Shown: one piece after another, positions 44,772 through 53,365 of the stretch | Layout: every line of letters begins with the position of its first letter | How positions within the stretch are numbered: position 1 is the stretch's first letter | NCBI RefSeq assembly: GCF_016917755.1 | Contig: NZ_CP070326.1 | Coordinates: 8,184,001-8,248,000 of the forward strand | From: Streptomyces noursei | Lineage (GTDB): Bacteria; Actinomycetota; Actinomycetes; Streptomycetales; Streptomycetaceae | DNA: 64,000 bases | Direction: 5' to 3' | Position numbers and translations under genes: made by a program | Notes under the pieces: model-generated | What the model was told of the DNA's origin: nothing | The model's database searches: none | What the model saw: the letters and a program-made list of their open reading frames with translations, nothing else

Positions 44772-45674
44772 TCACCGCGGCGTGACCGAGGCGTCATACC
44801 CGCCGGCGACCGGTTCGCGGTACGTCGCCGGACAGGCGGCACACCGCGCCGCGGCCGACCGCAGATCGGCGACGAGACCGAGCAGCCGGGACGTCGGACG
44901 CAACCCCAGTTCGGCCTGGAGCAGGGACCGGTAGCGCTGGAACTCGCGCAGCGCCTCGGACTGGTTACCCTCGGCGAGATGCGCCTTGATCAGGACTGCC
45001 CGGGCGGTCTCGCGCAGCGGCTCGGCGCGCACCGCGGCCCCGGCGGCGCACACGGCGTGGCCGAAGTGCTGGGCGCTGATGAAGCGGGTGGCGAGCGCTT
45101 CGAGGGCGTGCATCCGCAGTTGCCGCCACTCCTCGGCCTCGCGCAGCGCCCATTCGTCGCACCAGCCCGGCAACAGGTCCTGGGACAGCGCGTCGATCTC
45201 CGAGGCCCCCAACCCCAGGCACACGGACGTGCCCGGGGACGCCACCGAAGAATCGACGAGCAGGTGGGCGAGCGGCTTCAACTCCCGGAAGTCGACGTCC
45301 ACACCGCCGGCGAGCGCCAACGCGCCGGGGCCCACGTCGAGCATGCGGCAGCCCGCACAGCGCAGCCGGTTGAGCGCCGAACGCAACGACGCGTACGCCC
45401 GGCACTCGGAGACGTCCGGCCAGAGGCTCTCCGCGACAAGGCCCCGCGGCACCGCGCCGTAGCGCAGCGCGACAAAGGCGAGCAGGCGTTCCGATCCCGC
45501 GGGGATCCGCGCCGGGTCGTCATCCGTGACCAGTCGGAAGCCGCCGAGCAGTTCAACGCGTGCGCGGCGGCCGCGGGGTGGGGGCGGACGACGCCGCGTT
45601 CCCCCTCCCTCGGGCGGATGGATCGCCGGGGTGTCGCGCACGACGCCGAGTTCCGTCCCGGTGCTGCGACTCAT
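44772..45674 (-). CDS. SARP-like (BTAD domain) transcriptional regulator
   Basis: A 300-residue regulator. An OmpR-like winged helix (about 38-130: RARVELLGGFRLVTDDDPAR, then RLLAFVALRYGAVPRGLVAE and LRSALNRLRCAG) is followed by a bacterial transcriptional activation domain (about 140-280: DLLPGWCDEWALREAEEWRQ, EALREFQRYRSLLQAELGL). This is the small SARP layout found among antibiotic pathway activators. No biosynthetic cluster lies next to it, so its targets are elsewhere or are the carboxypeptidase genes downstream. GGAGG precedes ATG 45674. Confidence 0.88.
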   Translation of the reverse strand: MSRSTGTELGVVRDTPAIHPPEGGGTRRRPPPPRGRRARVELLGGFRLVTDDDPARIPAGSERLLAFVALRYGAVPRGLVAESLWPDVSECRAYASLRSALNRLRCAGCRMLDVGPGALALAGGVDVDFRELKPLAHLLVDSSVASPGTSVCLGLGASEIDALSQDLLPGWCDEWALREAEEWRQLRMHALEALATRFISAQHFGHAVCAAGAAVRAEPLRETARAVLIKAHLAEGNQSEALREFQRYRSLLQAELGLRPTSRLLGLVADLRSAAARCAACPATYREPVAGGYDASVTPR

Positions 45675-46295
45675 CGCCTCCGCATCTCCTGACGGCCAGC
45701 CACACGCTCCGATCGGGGCACGGCGTCATATGAGGAGGGTCATATGCCGCCGACTTCCCTGCTTCCATCCTGCGCCGCACCTCCGACCGCTGTCGAGTGC
45801 TCCACGGCAACCCCACAGCAGCGCAAGTCCCCACCCTCCCCCACGGAATCCCCCGCAATCCCACGGCACCCGCAGAACCCCGAGAACCCGAGCCGCCCAA
45901 GAAGTGGAACAGGCAATAATTTCCGACGTCAACCGGCATCTGGCCGCTTCCCGAGAGGCCGAAACACCCTGCGCGCACAGGCAGGCAAAGGCCACAGCGA
46001 CAAAAGCCGTGGCGGGCGATCCGCAACGGAACGATCCGAGATGATCCAGATGCCGCAGCCACTCCACAGCGAGACGATGAAAACGACCCCTGCGCAAGGC
46101 CGGAGGGGTGCCGACGCTGCCCGTACCGCCGGCAGCGACAGCACCGACGGCACTGCTCCGAGAGGCCGTTCGGCAGCCTCTCCCGCGGGGCGCTGCGACG
46201 CCGGCCTTCACGACATCCAGGATTCAAGGAACGAAGGCGCCAAGGCACAAAGGCGTAAGGAAGAAAGACGCAAGGCATAAAGGATTGAGCCAACC
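45675..46295. other. non-coding gap with A-rich repeats
   Basis: No gene is supported in 621 bases between divergent genes. From about 46215 to 46285 an AAGGC/AAAGGC/AAGACGC unit is repeated irregularly six or more times, giving an A-rich leader directly before the muramidase gene. Confidence 0.5.
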
Positions 46296-46859
46296 ATGAC
46301 CGTCACAGGGATCGACGTGTCGTCAGCCCAGTCGGAGAAGTACCCGACGGCCGGCAGCGATTTCGTCTTCATCAAACTCACCGAAGGCACCACCTACACG
46401 AATCCCAAATGGGTGGCCCAGCGCAAGACCGCACGAAACGCCGGACTGGTGACCGGCTTCTATCATTTCGCCCGGCCGGGCCCTGTCACCTCCCAGGTCG
46501 ACTTCTTCCTCTCGAAAATCAATCTGATCGAGGGGGACATTCTCATCCTCGACTGGGAGGACGCCCGCGTCCCGAATTCGTGGAAGGACAGCTGGCTCAA
46601 ACAGGTGCAGCAGCGCACCCCCGGCCACAAGACGCTCCTGTACTGCAACCGGGACTTCTGGCTGCACCGCGACACCACGTCCTTCGCCGGGGACGGCCTC
46701 TGGATCGCCCAGTACAACAACAAGCCGGGCCAGCCGGACATCCACAGCGCGTGGCTGTTCCACCAGCACACCGACCGGCCCATCGACACCAGCATCGGCA
46801 AGTTCGAGGACAAGGCGGCACTGCACACCTGGTCCGGCCACGTCGCCATCCCCGCGTGA
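46296..46859 (+). CDS. GH25-like muramidase domain protein
   Basis: A 187-residue glycoside hydrolase 25 domain: start MTVTGIDVSSAQSEKYPTAG, FVFIKLTEGTTYTNPKW, GLVTGFYHFARPG, the DxE motif in LILDWEDARV, then LWIAQYNNKPGQ and FHQHTDRPIDTS. These proteins cut the MurNAc-GlcNAc bond of peptidoglycan. There is no signal peptide and no cell-wall-binding domain, so it would be cytoplasmic unless released otherwise; similar short lysozymes occur in phage remnants. ATG 46296 has AAGGA about ten bases upstream. Confidence 0.88.
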   Translation: MTVTGIDVSSAQSEKYPTAGSDFVFIKLTEGTTYTNPKWVAQRKTARNAGLVTGFYHFARPGPVTSQVDFFLSKINLIEGDILILDWEDARVPNSWKDSWLKQVQQRTPGHKTLLYCNRDFWLHRDTTSFAGDGLWIAQYNNKPGQPDIHSAWLFHQHTDRPIDTSIGKFEDKAALHTWSGHVAIPA

Positions 46860-46937
46860 CCCGACGGGCACCACCGAGACCCGCGCCCCGCGCGGAGCGG
46901 GAGCACTGAGCGCGCCGGAAGGATTCGGCCCGCAACC

Positions 46938-46968
46938 TCCGCCGGCGCGCCCGGGTCGCGCCGGCGGA
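46938..46968. terminator. terminator hairpin between convergent genes
   Basis: TCCGCCGGCGCG pairs perfectly with CGCGCCGGCGGA around a seven-base loop, between the muramidase and the convergent secreted-protein gene. Confidence 0.75.
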
Positions 46969-46992
46969 TCCCCGTATCGCCACGTCCGCGGC

Positions 46993-47337
46993 TCAGTCGG
47001 CGTCGACGCGCAGGGACGCGAAGTGCAGGTTCTTCCGCTCGCCGCGACCGAGGTGGGCGACCGGCGCGCCCTTGCAGCCCGGGTGGGCGTAGAAGTGGGC
47101 GGTCTTGCCGACCAGCGAGAGGTTGGAGGCGGTGCCGGCACCGGCGACGGTGTAGCAACGGCCGGGCTCGGGTTGGTTCAGGGTGGCGCTCTTACCGTGC
47201 GGGGTGGTGTAGGTGATCATGCCGAGGTCGGCCGCACCGGCGGCGGCCGTCGACGTCAGGACCGCGCCGACGGCGAGCAGCACGGCCGCCGGCACACGTC
47301 CACGACCACGACGGCGGTCACGCACAACGGAGTTCAT
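46993..47337 (-). CDS. small secreted protein
   Basis: A 114-residue exported protein. Signal peptide with a basic start (MNSVVRDRRRGRGR), a hydrophobic core and an AxA site near residue 36. The mature part contains two Cys (GRCYTVAG, HPGCKGAP) and probably folds as a small beta barrel. Family not recognised. GGAGA precedes ATG 47337. Confidence 0.75.
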   Translation of the reverse strand: MNSVVRDRRRGRGRVPAAVLLAVGAVLTSTAAAGAADLGMITYTTPHGKSATLNQPEPGRCYTVAGAGTASNLSLVGKTAHFYAHPGCKGAPVAHLGRGERKNLHFASLRVDAD

Positions 47338-47473
47338 CGGGGTCTCCAGAGGGGAGGGGGCGAATTGTCGTCCGGTCCAACGACGGACCGGCCGCACCGT
47401 GACGGCGACGGTGCCAACTCACCCGCCGCCCCACCCCGCTGAACGACAGCCGGCATCGGAGGCTCGTCGCGTG

Positions 47474-48178
47474 TCACGTCCGCAGCGCCTCGTCCACCGT
47501 CCGGGCCGGGGCGTCCGCGGCGTTCTGCGTGCGCAGGCCGAAGAGCGGGGTGCCGTGGTCGGCGCGGAAGGCGCGGCTGCGGCGCACGGTCAGCACCACC
47601 ATCGCGCCGAGAATCGCGAAGGACTGGATCCTGCCGACCACCGGCACTAGGTCCACGGGCAGTTCCCACGCCCACACCGTGCTCAGCGCGGCATCGAGCA
47701 ACTGCGCGCCGCCCCACAGGGCCGTCATTCCCCGCAACGCACCCCGGAATTCCGGCAGTTCGCGCCAGGCACGCTCCGCATCCGCCTCCCCCGCCGACCT
47801 GCGCAGCCGGCGCCCGAAGTGGAACGCGAAGGGCCGGGCCCCGAACAGGGTGCCCAGCATCCACAGGCCCAGGGCGGCCGGGATGCCCGCGTCCTTCAAC
47901 AACAGCACCCGCGGGCTGCCGCTGATCGCGGACAGCCCCGCGGACACCGCCAGCAGCACGACCACGAGGAGGTCGAAGAGGTCGATCCGCCGGCGCACCA
48001 GCGCGGTGCCCAGTGCGTGTGCGGCCGGTACCACGCCGCTCAGCAACAGGGCCTGCCATTCGGCGACGCCCTGCGCCCGCAACACGTAGTACAAAACCAG
48101 CGGTAAAAGGATGTTGACGGTCAGCGGTACGGCCACGGCGCGCCACCGATGCGCACCACGCGTTCCCACGGTTTCCAC
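47474..48178 (-). CDS. VC0807-like integral membrane protein
   Basis: A 234-residue membrane protein with about six helices (ILLPLVLYYVLRAQGV, LLLSGVVPAAHALGTALVRR, DLFDLLVVVLLAVSAGLSAI). Conserved polar points PRVLLLKDAGIPAALGLWML and RPFAFHFGRRLRR match the VC0807 family of unknown function. The GTG at 48178 is chosen because GGAGG lies five bases before it; longer starts extend through a Gly/Arg-rich stretch without support. Confidence 0.8.
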   Translation of the reverse strand: METVGTRGAHRWRAVAVPLTVNILLPLVLYYVLRAQGVAEWQALLLSGVVPAAHALGTALVRRRIDLFDLLVVVLLAVSAGLSAISGSPRVLLLKDAGIPAALGLWMLGTLFGARPFAFHFGRRLRRSAGEADAERAWRELPEFRGALRGMTALWGGAQLLDAALSTVWAWELPVDLVPVVGRIQSFAILGAMVVLTVRRSRAFRADHGTPLFGLRTQNAADAPARTVDEALRT

Positions 48179-48360
48179 GACGGCCTCCAACGGTCCGGTG
48201 CCGGACGCTCCGGCACCACGGTGACCTGCACCGACGTTAGGAGCCGGGCGGGTGGAGAAGCATCGGCCCCCGGGCCGGACCCGTCGGGCCGCTCCTCCAC
48301 CCGCCCGCTCCACCGCCGGGTGGAGAGCCGCCGGCCGTACCCCCGTCGCGTCAGCCCCGG

Positions 48361-49290
48361 TCAGCTCTCACCGCCCTTCTTCATCAGCTCCAGCAGGCTG
48401 GAGAAGCTGTCGGCGCCGTGTCCGGCCTTGATGCCGCGTCGGAAGAGTTCGACGACCGCGGCGGGCAGTGCGGTGTCGACGCCCGCGTCGGCGTTGGTGT
48501 GCAGGACGTGTTCGACGCTGGCCAGACCCATGGCCAGGCGGTCCACGTCGCCTTGGTGCGCGCCGGCGTCGATGCGCTCGGCGTAGAAGGTGAAGAAGCC
48601 CGGCAGGGAGTTCGCGGTCTCCACGGCGTGTCCCAGGATGTCGGACGCGGCGAGGCCGTTGGCGTCGGCGAGGGCGATGGCCTGCCAGTAGCCGAGCATG
48701 GACGTCCAGAACATGACCATGCCCATCTGGTAGTACAGCGCCGCGAGTCCCGGGTCCTCGCCCCGGTAGTCGGCCTTGCCGGTCACCACTTCCAGCACCG
48801 GGCGGTGGGCGTCGAACACCTCGCGCGGGCCGCTGTAGAAGGTGGACGACTCCGGCCGGCCGATGCCCGACGGCGGGACGGTGACGCCTCCGGTGAGTTG
48901 GACGGCCCCGTGGTCGACGGCCCAGCGGGCGGCGGCTCGGGCCTTGTCCGGCGTGTCCGAACTGAGGTTGACCAGGACCCGGCCGGCCAGCGCGGAGGTG
49001 GCGGGCTCCAGTACGGCGTACATCGCCTCGTAGTCCGTGAGGCTGAGGATCACCAGGTCGTTGGCGGTCAGTGCCCGGGCGACGTCGGGGGCGAGCGTCG
49101 CGCCGCGGGCCACCAGGGCGTCCGCGCGGGAGGCCGTCCGGTTCCAGACGGTGACCTCGTATCCGCGGTCCAGGTAGGCGTCGGCCATGGCCCGGCCCAT
49201 CGGGCCGAGCCCGATGACGGTGACCGACCGCTGCTCCGCGACCGTGCCCGCGGTCGAGATGGCCGTGCCGGGGTGTGCGTTGGTGCCCAT
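48361..49290 (-). CDS. NAD(P)-binding oxidoreductase, imine-reductase / beta-hydroxyacid dehydrogenase type
   Basis: A 309-residue protein with Rossmann motif VTVIGLGPMGRAMADAYLDR (about 23-42), then VTVWNRT, LVNLSSDTP and GGVTVPPSGIG, matching the imine reductase branch of the 6-phosphogluconate/beta-hydroxyacid dehydrogenase family. The C-terminal helical domain (about 175-300) would form the dimer active site. It reduces an unknown imine, ketone or related substrate with NADPH. ATG 49290 has AGGG upstream. It is divergent from a tetR gene, with two matching operators between them. Confidence 0.88.
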   Translation of the reverse strand: MGTNAHPGTAISTAGTVAEQRSVTVIGLGPMGRAMADAYLDRGYEVTVWNRTASRADALVARGATLAPDVARALTANDLVILSLTDYEAMYAVLEPATSALAGRVLVNLSSDTPDKARAAARWAVDHGAVQLTGGVTVPPSGIGRPESSTFYSGPREVFDAHRPVLEVVTGKADYRGEDPGLAALYYQMGMVMFWTSMLGYWQAIALADANGLAASDILGHAVETANSLPGFFTFYAERIDAGAHQGDVDRLAMGLASVEHVLHTNADAGVDTALPAAVVELFRRGIKAGHGADSFSSLLELMKKGGES

Positions 49291-49312
49291 GGGAAACCCT
49301 TCCGTCCGTCAC

Positions 49313-49328
49313 TAAAACGAGCGCTCTA
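49313..49328. promoter_or_regulatory. putative TetR operator 1
   Basis: TAAAACGAGCGCTCTA is an imperfect palindrome of the LmrA/YxaF type, 23 bases from the dehydrogenase start. Confidence 0.7.
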
Positions 49329-49359
49329 TTTAGAGCATGTCGAGAACGTACCACAGCAC

Positions 49360-49375
49360 TAGAACGAACGCTCTA
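49360..49375. promoter_or_regulatory. putative TetR operator 2
   Basis: TAGAACGAACGCTCTA shares 14 of 16 bases with operator 1 and lies 25 bases before the tetR start. Confidence 0.7.
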
Positions 49376-49399
49376 CTCAATAGTCGGTACGGTGGCACC

Positions 49400-49999
49400 A
49401 TGCAGACCAGCACCCGGGACCGGATCGTCATCACCGCAGCCCGCCTCCTCCAGCGGCAGGGCTACGTCGGCACAGGCATCAAACAGATCGCCCAGGAGGC
49501 CCAGGCCACCCTCGGCTCCGTCTACCACTTCTTCCCCGGCGGCAAGGAAACCGTCGCGGTCGCCGCGATCGAGCACAGCAGCCGGGAGTTCGCCGCGCTC
49601 CTGCGGAAGGCGCTGGACGCCGAGGCCGATCCGGCGACGGCGGTGGACTCCTGCGCCGGCCAACTCGCCGAAGAACTCCGCGAGTCGGGCTGGATCGACG
49701 GCTGCCCGGTCACCGCGGCGGCCCTGGAGACGCTCGGGACCGACTCCCCGATCCAACAGGCGTGCGCGGCGGCACTGCGCGACTGGGAGGAGCTGGTCCG
49801 CGACAAGCTGCTGCGCGGCGGCTTCGACGCGCAGGACGCCCGGGAGCTCGCGACCACCGTCATCAGCGCCCTGGAGGGCGCCGAGGTCACCGCGCAAGTC
49901 ACCCGCAGCGAGGAGCCACTGCGCACGGTGGGCCGCCAGCTGGCCCGCCTGGTCCGCTCGTACGGGGGGTCCGCTCAGTCCGCGGGCGGGACGGGCTGA
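49400..49999 (+). CDS. TetR family transcriptional regulator (LmrA/YxaF type)
   Basis: A 199-residue repressor. The helix-turn-helix is STRDRIVITAARLLQRQGYV followed by GTGIKQIAQEAQATLGSVYH and FFPGGKETV, the typical LmrA/YxaF pattern. The C-terminal ligand domain contains SGWIDGCPVTAAALE. The two operators between it and the divergent imine-reductase-like gene imply that it represses both. Ligand unknown. Confidence 0.92.
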   Translation: MQTSTRDRIVITAARLLQRQGYVGTGIKQIAQEAQATLGSVYHFFPGGKETVAVAAIEHSSREFAALLRKALDAEADPATAVDSCAGQLAEELRESGWIDGCPVTAAALETLGTDSPIQQACAAALRDWEELVRDKLLRGGFDAQDARELATTVISALEGAEVTAQVTRSEEPLRTVGRQLARLVRSYGGSAQSAGGTG

Positions 50000-50033
50000 C
50001 GGACCGGGCGCGAAGGCCCGGCAGCCGCCGGTT

Positions 50034-50471
50034 TCAGAGGCTGTCGCCCAGCCGCTCGATCAGCGGCGCCGCCGCCTTGAGCGTCGCCAGTTCCGCGTCC
50101 GTGAAGTGCTCGCCGAGGGCCTTCGCCAGCTGCCGACCACGGGCGTCGCGCTTGTGGCGCAGCATCTCGACGCCGGCCTCGGTCAACGACAGGATGATCC
50201 GTCGGCCGTCGTGGGGATCGCGACGGCGCTCGACGAGGCCGCGCTCCTCCAACAGACCCAGCGTGGTCCCCATGGCCTGGGACGTGATCTGCTCGGCCCG
50301 CGCCAACTCCGCCGCCGTGGCCGGGCCGCCCCGGTCCAATCGCGCCAACGCGGCACGCTCGGGCAACGAGAGGTCGCCCGGTGCCCGCATCTGGCGCAGC
50401 CGACGCGCCAGCAGGCCGAGGCTGTCGTACAGCGCACCGGCCACGTCGTCGACGTCCGCACTCCGAGTCAT
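50034..50471 (-). CDS. MarR family transcriptional regulator
   Basis: A 145-residue MarR regulator: helices VAGALYDSLGLLARRLRQM, recognition part ATAAELARAEQITSQAMGTT, wing VERRRDPHDGRRIILSLTEA, and dimerisation helices at both ends. ATG 50471 is chosen; a much longer open frame upstream is not protein-like. An inverted repeat lies 13 bases before the start and is probably its own operator. Ligand unknown. Confidence 0.9.
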   Translation of the reverse strand: MTRSADVDDVAGALYDSLGLLARRLRQMRAPGDLSLPERAALARLDRGGPATAAELARAEQITSQAMGTTLGLLEERGLVERRRDPHDGRRIILSLTEAGVEMLRHKRDARGRQLAKALGEHFTDAELATLKAAAPLIERLGDSL

Positions 50472-50484
50472 GGTGGTAAGCCTA

Positions 50485-50509
50485 GGTTGACCAATCCGGG
50501 CAATCAACC
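50485..50509. promoter_or_regulatory. inverted repeat, putative MarR operator
   Basis: GGTTGA (50485-50490) and TCAACC (50504-50509) form exact arms around 13 bases, directly upstream of the marR start. Confidence 0.6.
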
Positions 50510-50652
50510 GAGGTCGATCTCCGCCGCCGTCCCCTGTCCGACGCCGCACCTGGACGCCCCCGTCACACGTTCGCAGCAGGCCCGCGTGAAAGACCCCGGT
50601 GCGGGAACGAGTCTTTACCCATCGGAGGATCTTGCGGAGAGGGTGCACAGAC

Positions 50653-50922
50653 ATGGGAATTATCGCCTGGGCCTTGATCGGTCTGCTCGCCGGTGCCATC
50701 GCAAAGGCCCTGATGCCCGGCAAGGACCCCGGTGGTTGCCTGATCACCATGCTGATCGGCATCGCGGGCGGCCTGTTGGGCGGCTGGCTCGGCAAAGTCA
50801 TCTTCGGCGTGCACTCGATCAACGGCTTCTTCCACCTGTCGACGTGGATCGCCGCCATCGTCGGTTCCGTCATCGTCCTGCTCCTCTACCGCCTCACCCT
50901 GGGGCGGAACCGCGGGCACTGA
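50653..50922 (+). CDS. GlsB/YeaQ/YmgE family (transglycosylase-associated) membrane protein
   Basis: An 89-residue protein with three membrane helices: MGIIAWALIGLLAGAIAKAL, a Gly-rich middle (LITMLIGIAGGLLGGWLGKV) and IAAIVGSVIVLLLYRL. The start motif and PGKDPGGCLITMLIGIAGG are diagnostic of this stress-linked family. The function is not well defined. ATG 50653 is used; a frame start at 50599 would add a non-hydrophobic stretch. A terminator with a short T tract follows. Confidence 0.9.
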   Translation: MGIIAWALIGLLAGAIAKALMPGKDPGGCLITMLIGIAGGLLGGWLGKVIFGVHSINGFFHLSTWIAAIVGSVIVLLLYRLTLGRNRGH

Positions 50923-50954
50923 CCGCGCCCGATCGGGCGCGCATCGACGGGTGA

Positions 50955-50985
50955 GGGGCCGGCGGCCATTTCCGCCGGCCCCTTT
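50955..50985 (+). terminator. rho-independent terminator
   Basis: GGGGCCGGCGG pairs with CCGCCGGCCCC around a six-base loop and is followed by TTT. Confidence 0.85.
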
Positions 50986-51072
50986 CCTCACACCGGAAAA
51001 ATCAGTTGCCGATGTCCGCAGGAAGCCAGCAGTCTGGGCCCCGGCCGATCGTCAACAGAGCGGGAGCCTGCC

Positions 51073-51195
51073 ATGCGCCGATTCCTCGAAAACCCCCAGC
51101 GCCCCTACCGGACGGTGAATTTCGAGGACTTCGGCACCCATGCACATCCAGCACACTCTGAACATCGGCATCCTGGCGCACGTCGACGCAGGTAA
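51073..51195 (+). CDS. short upstream ORF overlapping otrA (possible leader peptide)
   Basis: A 40-codon frame starts at ATG 51073 (MRRFLENPQRPYRTVNFEDF) with GGGAG six bases before it, a better ribosome site than that of the resistance gene. It ends at 51195, 53 bases inside the otrA-like gene in another frame. Leader ORFs control several ribosomal protection genes, so a regulatory role is possible. Whether it is translated is unknown. Confidence 0.4.
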   Translation: MRRFLENPQRPYRTVNFEDFGTHAHPAHSEHRHPGARRRR

Positions 51196-53131
51196 GACCA
51201 GCCTGACCGAGCGTCTGCTGTTCGACACCGGCGCCATCGACCGGCTCGGCAGCGTCGACGCCGGCGACACCCAGACCGACTCCGGCGCCATCGAGCGGCA
51301 GCGCGGCATCACCGTGCGCTCCGCGGTCGCCCCCTTCACGATCGGCGCGACGCAGGTCAACGTGATCGACACCCCCGGGCACTCCGACTTCGTCGCCGAG
51401 GTGGAACGCGTCCTCGGCGTCCTGGACGGCGCCGTGCTGGTGCTCTCCGCCGTCGAGGGGGTCCAGGCACACACCCGCGTCCTGATGCGGACGCTGCGCG
51501 AGATGCGGCTCCCGACCCTGCTCTTCGTCAACAAGATCGACCGGGCGGGCGCCCGCGGGGAGGCGCTGCTGGCCGACATCCGGCGCAAGCTGGCCCCGCA
51601 CATCGTCCCGATGACGTCGGTGCAGGAGCTCGGCACGCCGTCCGCCCGCGTGCTCCCGCGCGCCCTCGACGACGAGCCGGAATTCCGCACCCAGGTCGCC
51701 GAAGCGCTCGCCGAGCTCGACGACGCGCTGCTCGCCCGCGTCGTGGACGGCCCCTTCCCCTCCCCCGACGAGCTGCACGCGGCACTCGCCGCGCAGACCC
51801 GACAGGGGCGGACGCACCCCGTCCACTTCGGGTCGGCGCGCAGCGGCGAAGGCATCGGAGCGCTCATCGACGGGATCACCCGCCTGCTCCGGCCGGCGCC
51901 CGTCGGCCGCAGCGCGGACCCGGCCGGCGCGGCGCGCCCACGGGGCACGGTCTTCGCCGTCGAGCGCGAACCCTCCGGGCAGAAGACCGCCTATGTGCGG
52001 CTGTTCTCCGGAACGCTGGCCGCGCGCCAACGGGTGGCCCTACACCGGAACGGCCCGGACGGCAGCCGCCTGACATACCCCGGCCAGATCACCACGCTCC
52101 AGGTCGTCGGCCGGCCGGGCAACGGCAACACGGGGCTCGCCGGCGGCCAGGGCATCCGGCAGTTGACGCCCGGGACCATCGGGAAGGTCAGTGGGCTGAC
52201 GGAGGTCCGGGTCGGTGACCGGCTGACCGACCCCGCCGGCCGGGACGACGGCCCGCGGCCGCCGCACTTCCCCGCGCCCACCCTGCGGACGCTCGTCCGT
52301 CCCCGGGTCCAGGTACCGGGCGCGGCGGCGCGCCTGCACGCGGCGCTGCAGCACCTCGCCGAACAGGATCCGCTCATCCATGCCGCTCCCGGCCCCGAGG
52401 GCAGCACATCGGTCCTGCTGTACGGCGAGATCCAAAAGGAGATCCTCGCGGCGACCCTCGCCGACGACTTCGGCATCGAGGCGGTCTTCGCCCCCAGCCG
52501 CACGGTCTACCTGGAGCGGCCGGTGGGCGTCGGCGAGGCGCACCAGTCGCTCGGGCGGCGGGCGCCGAGTCCGAGCGGCTTCTGGGCCACCGTCGGGCTG
52601 CGTGTCGAGCCCGCGCGACGGAACTCCGGGGTCGCCTTCCGGTACGAAACCGAACGGGGCGCCCTCCCCCACGCCTTCCACACCGCCATCGAGGAGACCG
52701 TGCACTCCGCCCTCCGCAGCGGCCCGCGGGGCTGGGCGGTCACCGACTGCACCGTGACCCTGACCCGCTCGGGCTTCGCGGGCCCGGTCAGCACCGCCGG
52801 CGACTTCCGGGGCCTGACACCGCTGGTGCTCGGGCAGGCCCTGGAGCGGGCCGGGACGCAGCTCTACGAGCCCTGCCACACCTTCGACGTGGACATCCCG
52901 CTCGACGCGCTGCCGGCCGTCACCTCATGTCTCGCCGCCCTCGGGGCGGACCTGGAGGAGACCGCGGGCGGTACGACTTCGTGGCTGGTCAAGGGCGTGA
53001 TCCCGGCCAGTCGGGTGCGATCGGCGGAGCATCGGCTGCCGGGGCTTACCCGCGGCGAGGCCCTGTGGTGGTCCCGGCCCAACGGAGACCGGCCGATCAG
53101 CCGCTCGGCCGCCGGGACGCCGGGGCGCTGA
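51140..53131 (+). CDS. otrA: OtrA/TetM-like ribosomal protection GTPase
   Basis: A 663-residue elongation-factor-G-like GTPase. G1 AHVDAGKTS (13-21), the switch region with ERQRGITVRSA, G3 DTPGHSDF, G4 NKID and later domain IV/V blocks (FAPSRTVYLERP, VTDCTVTLTRSGF, LEPCHTF-like YEPCHTFDVDIPL) define the TetM/TetO/OtrA family, which removes tetracycline from the ribosome. The length equals that of OtrA-type proteins. ATG 51140 is used. A short upstream ORF overlaps its start. In a producer it may protect against a tetracycline or act as a general ribosome factor; that is an inference. Confidence 0.9.
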   Translation: MHIQHTLNIGILAHVDAGKTSLTERLLFDTGAIDRLGSVDAGDTQTDSGAIERQRGITVRSAVAPFTIGATQVNVIDTPGHSDFVAEVERVLGVLDGAVLVLSAVEGVQAHTRVLMRTLREMRLPTLLFVNKIDRAGARGEALLADIRRKLAPHIVPMTSVQELGTPSARVLPRALDDEPEFRTQVAEALAELDDALLARVVDGPFPSPDELHAALAAQTRQGRTHPVHFGSARSGEGIGALIDGITRLLRPAPVGRSADPAGAARPRGTVFAVEREPSGQKTAYVRLFSGTLAARQRVALHRNGPDGSRLTYPGQITTLQVVGRPGNGNTGLAGGQGIRQLTPGTIGKVSGLTEVRVGDRLTDPAGRDDGPRPPHFPAPTLRTLVRPRVQVPGAAARLHAALQHLAEQDPLIHAAPGPEGSTSVLLYGEIQKEILAATLADDFGIEAVFAPSRTVYLERPVGVGEAHQSLGRRAPSPSGFWATVGLRVEPARRNSGVAFRYETERGALPHAFHTAIEETVHSALRSGPRGWAVTDCTVTLTRSGFAGPVSTAGDFRGLTPLVLGQALERAGTQLYEPCHTFDVDIPLDALPAVTSCLAALGADLEETAGGTTSWLVKGVIPASRVRSAEHRLPGLTRGEALWWSRPNGDRPISRSAAGTPGR

Positions 53132-53178
53132 TCGACGGCCGCGGGGCACTGTCCAACGCTGTCCAACGGTGGGAATAC

Positions 53179-53214
53179 CTGCCCGGCCGCCGGCTCCGAC
53201 CGGCGGCCGGGCAG
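53179..53214. terminator. terminator hairpin
   Basis: A perfect 15-base-pair stem (CTGCCCGGCCGCCGG and its complement) with a six-base loop follows the otrA-like gene. Confidence 0.8.
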
Positions 53215-53230
53215 GAGCCGGGAAATGAAA

Positions 53231-53292
53231 AAACCCCGGCGCATCGTGATGCGAACGGGGTTTGACAACCGGGGCATTTCTCCGCGTATATT
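53231..53292 (+). promoter_or_regulatory. hairpin and strong promoter of the HelD-like gene
   Basis: A stem-loop spans 53231-53263 (outer arms AAACCCCG and CGGGGTTT, inner arms CGCATC and GATGCG). Its end overlaps a consensus -35 TTGACA (53262-53267); a -10 TATATT lies at 53287-53292, 19 bases further. The stretch GGGGTTTGACAACCGGGGC slightly resembles the left half of the rifamycin-associated element that precedes helR genes, but the right half does not match. Confidence 0.6.
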
Positions 53293-53365
53293 GAGCGTTT
53301 GAATATTGCGAAGAAATCAACCCAAAGAATCTCACTGCTGCACAGCATATTCGAGCGGAGCTGAA

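Noticed and set aside
45744..46280. Plus-strand 178-codon frame before the muramidase gene
   Set aside because: Low-complexity Pro/Thr/Arg composition and A-rich repeat at its end; no sign of a real protein.
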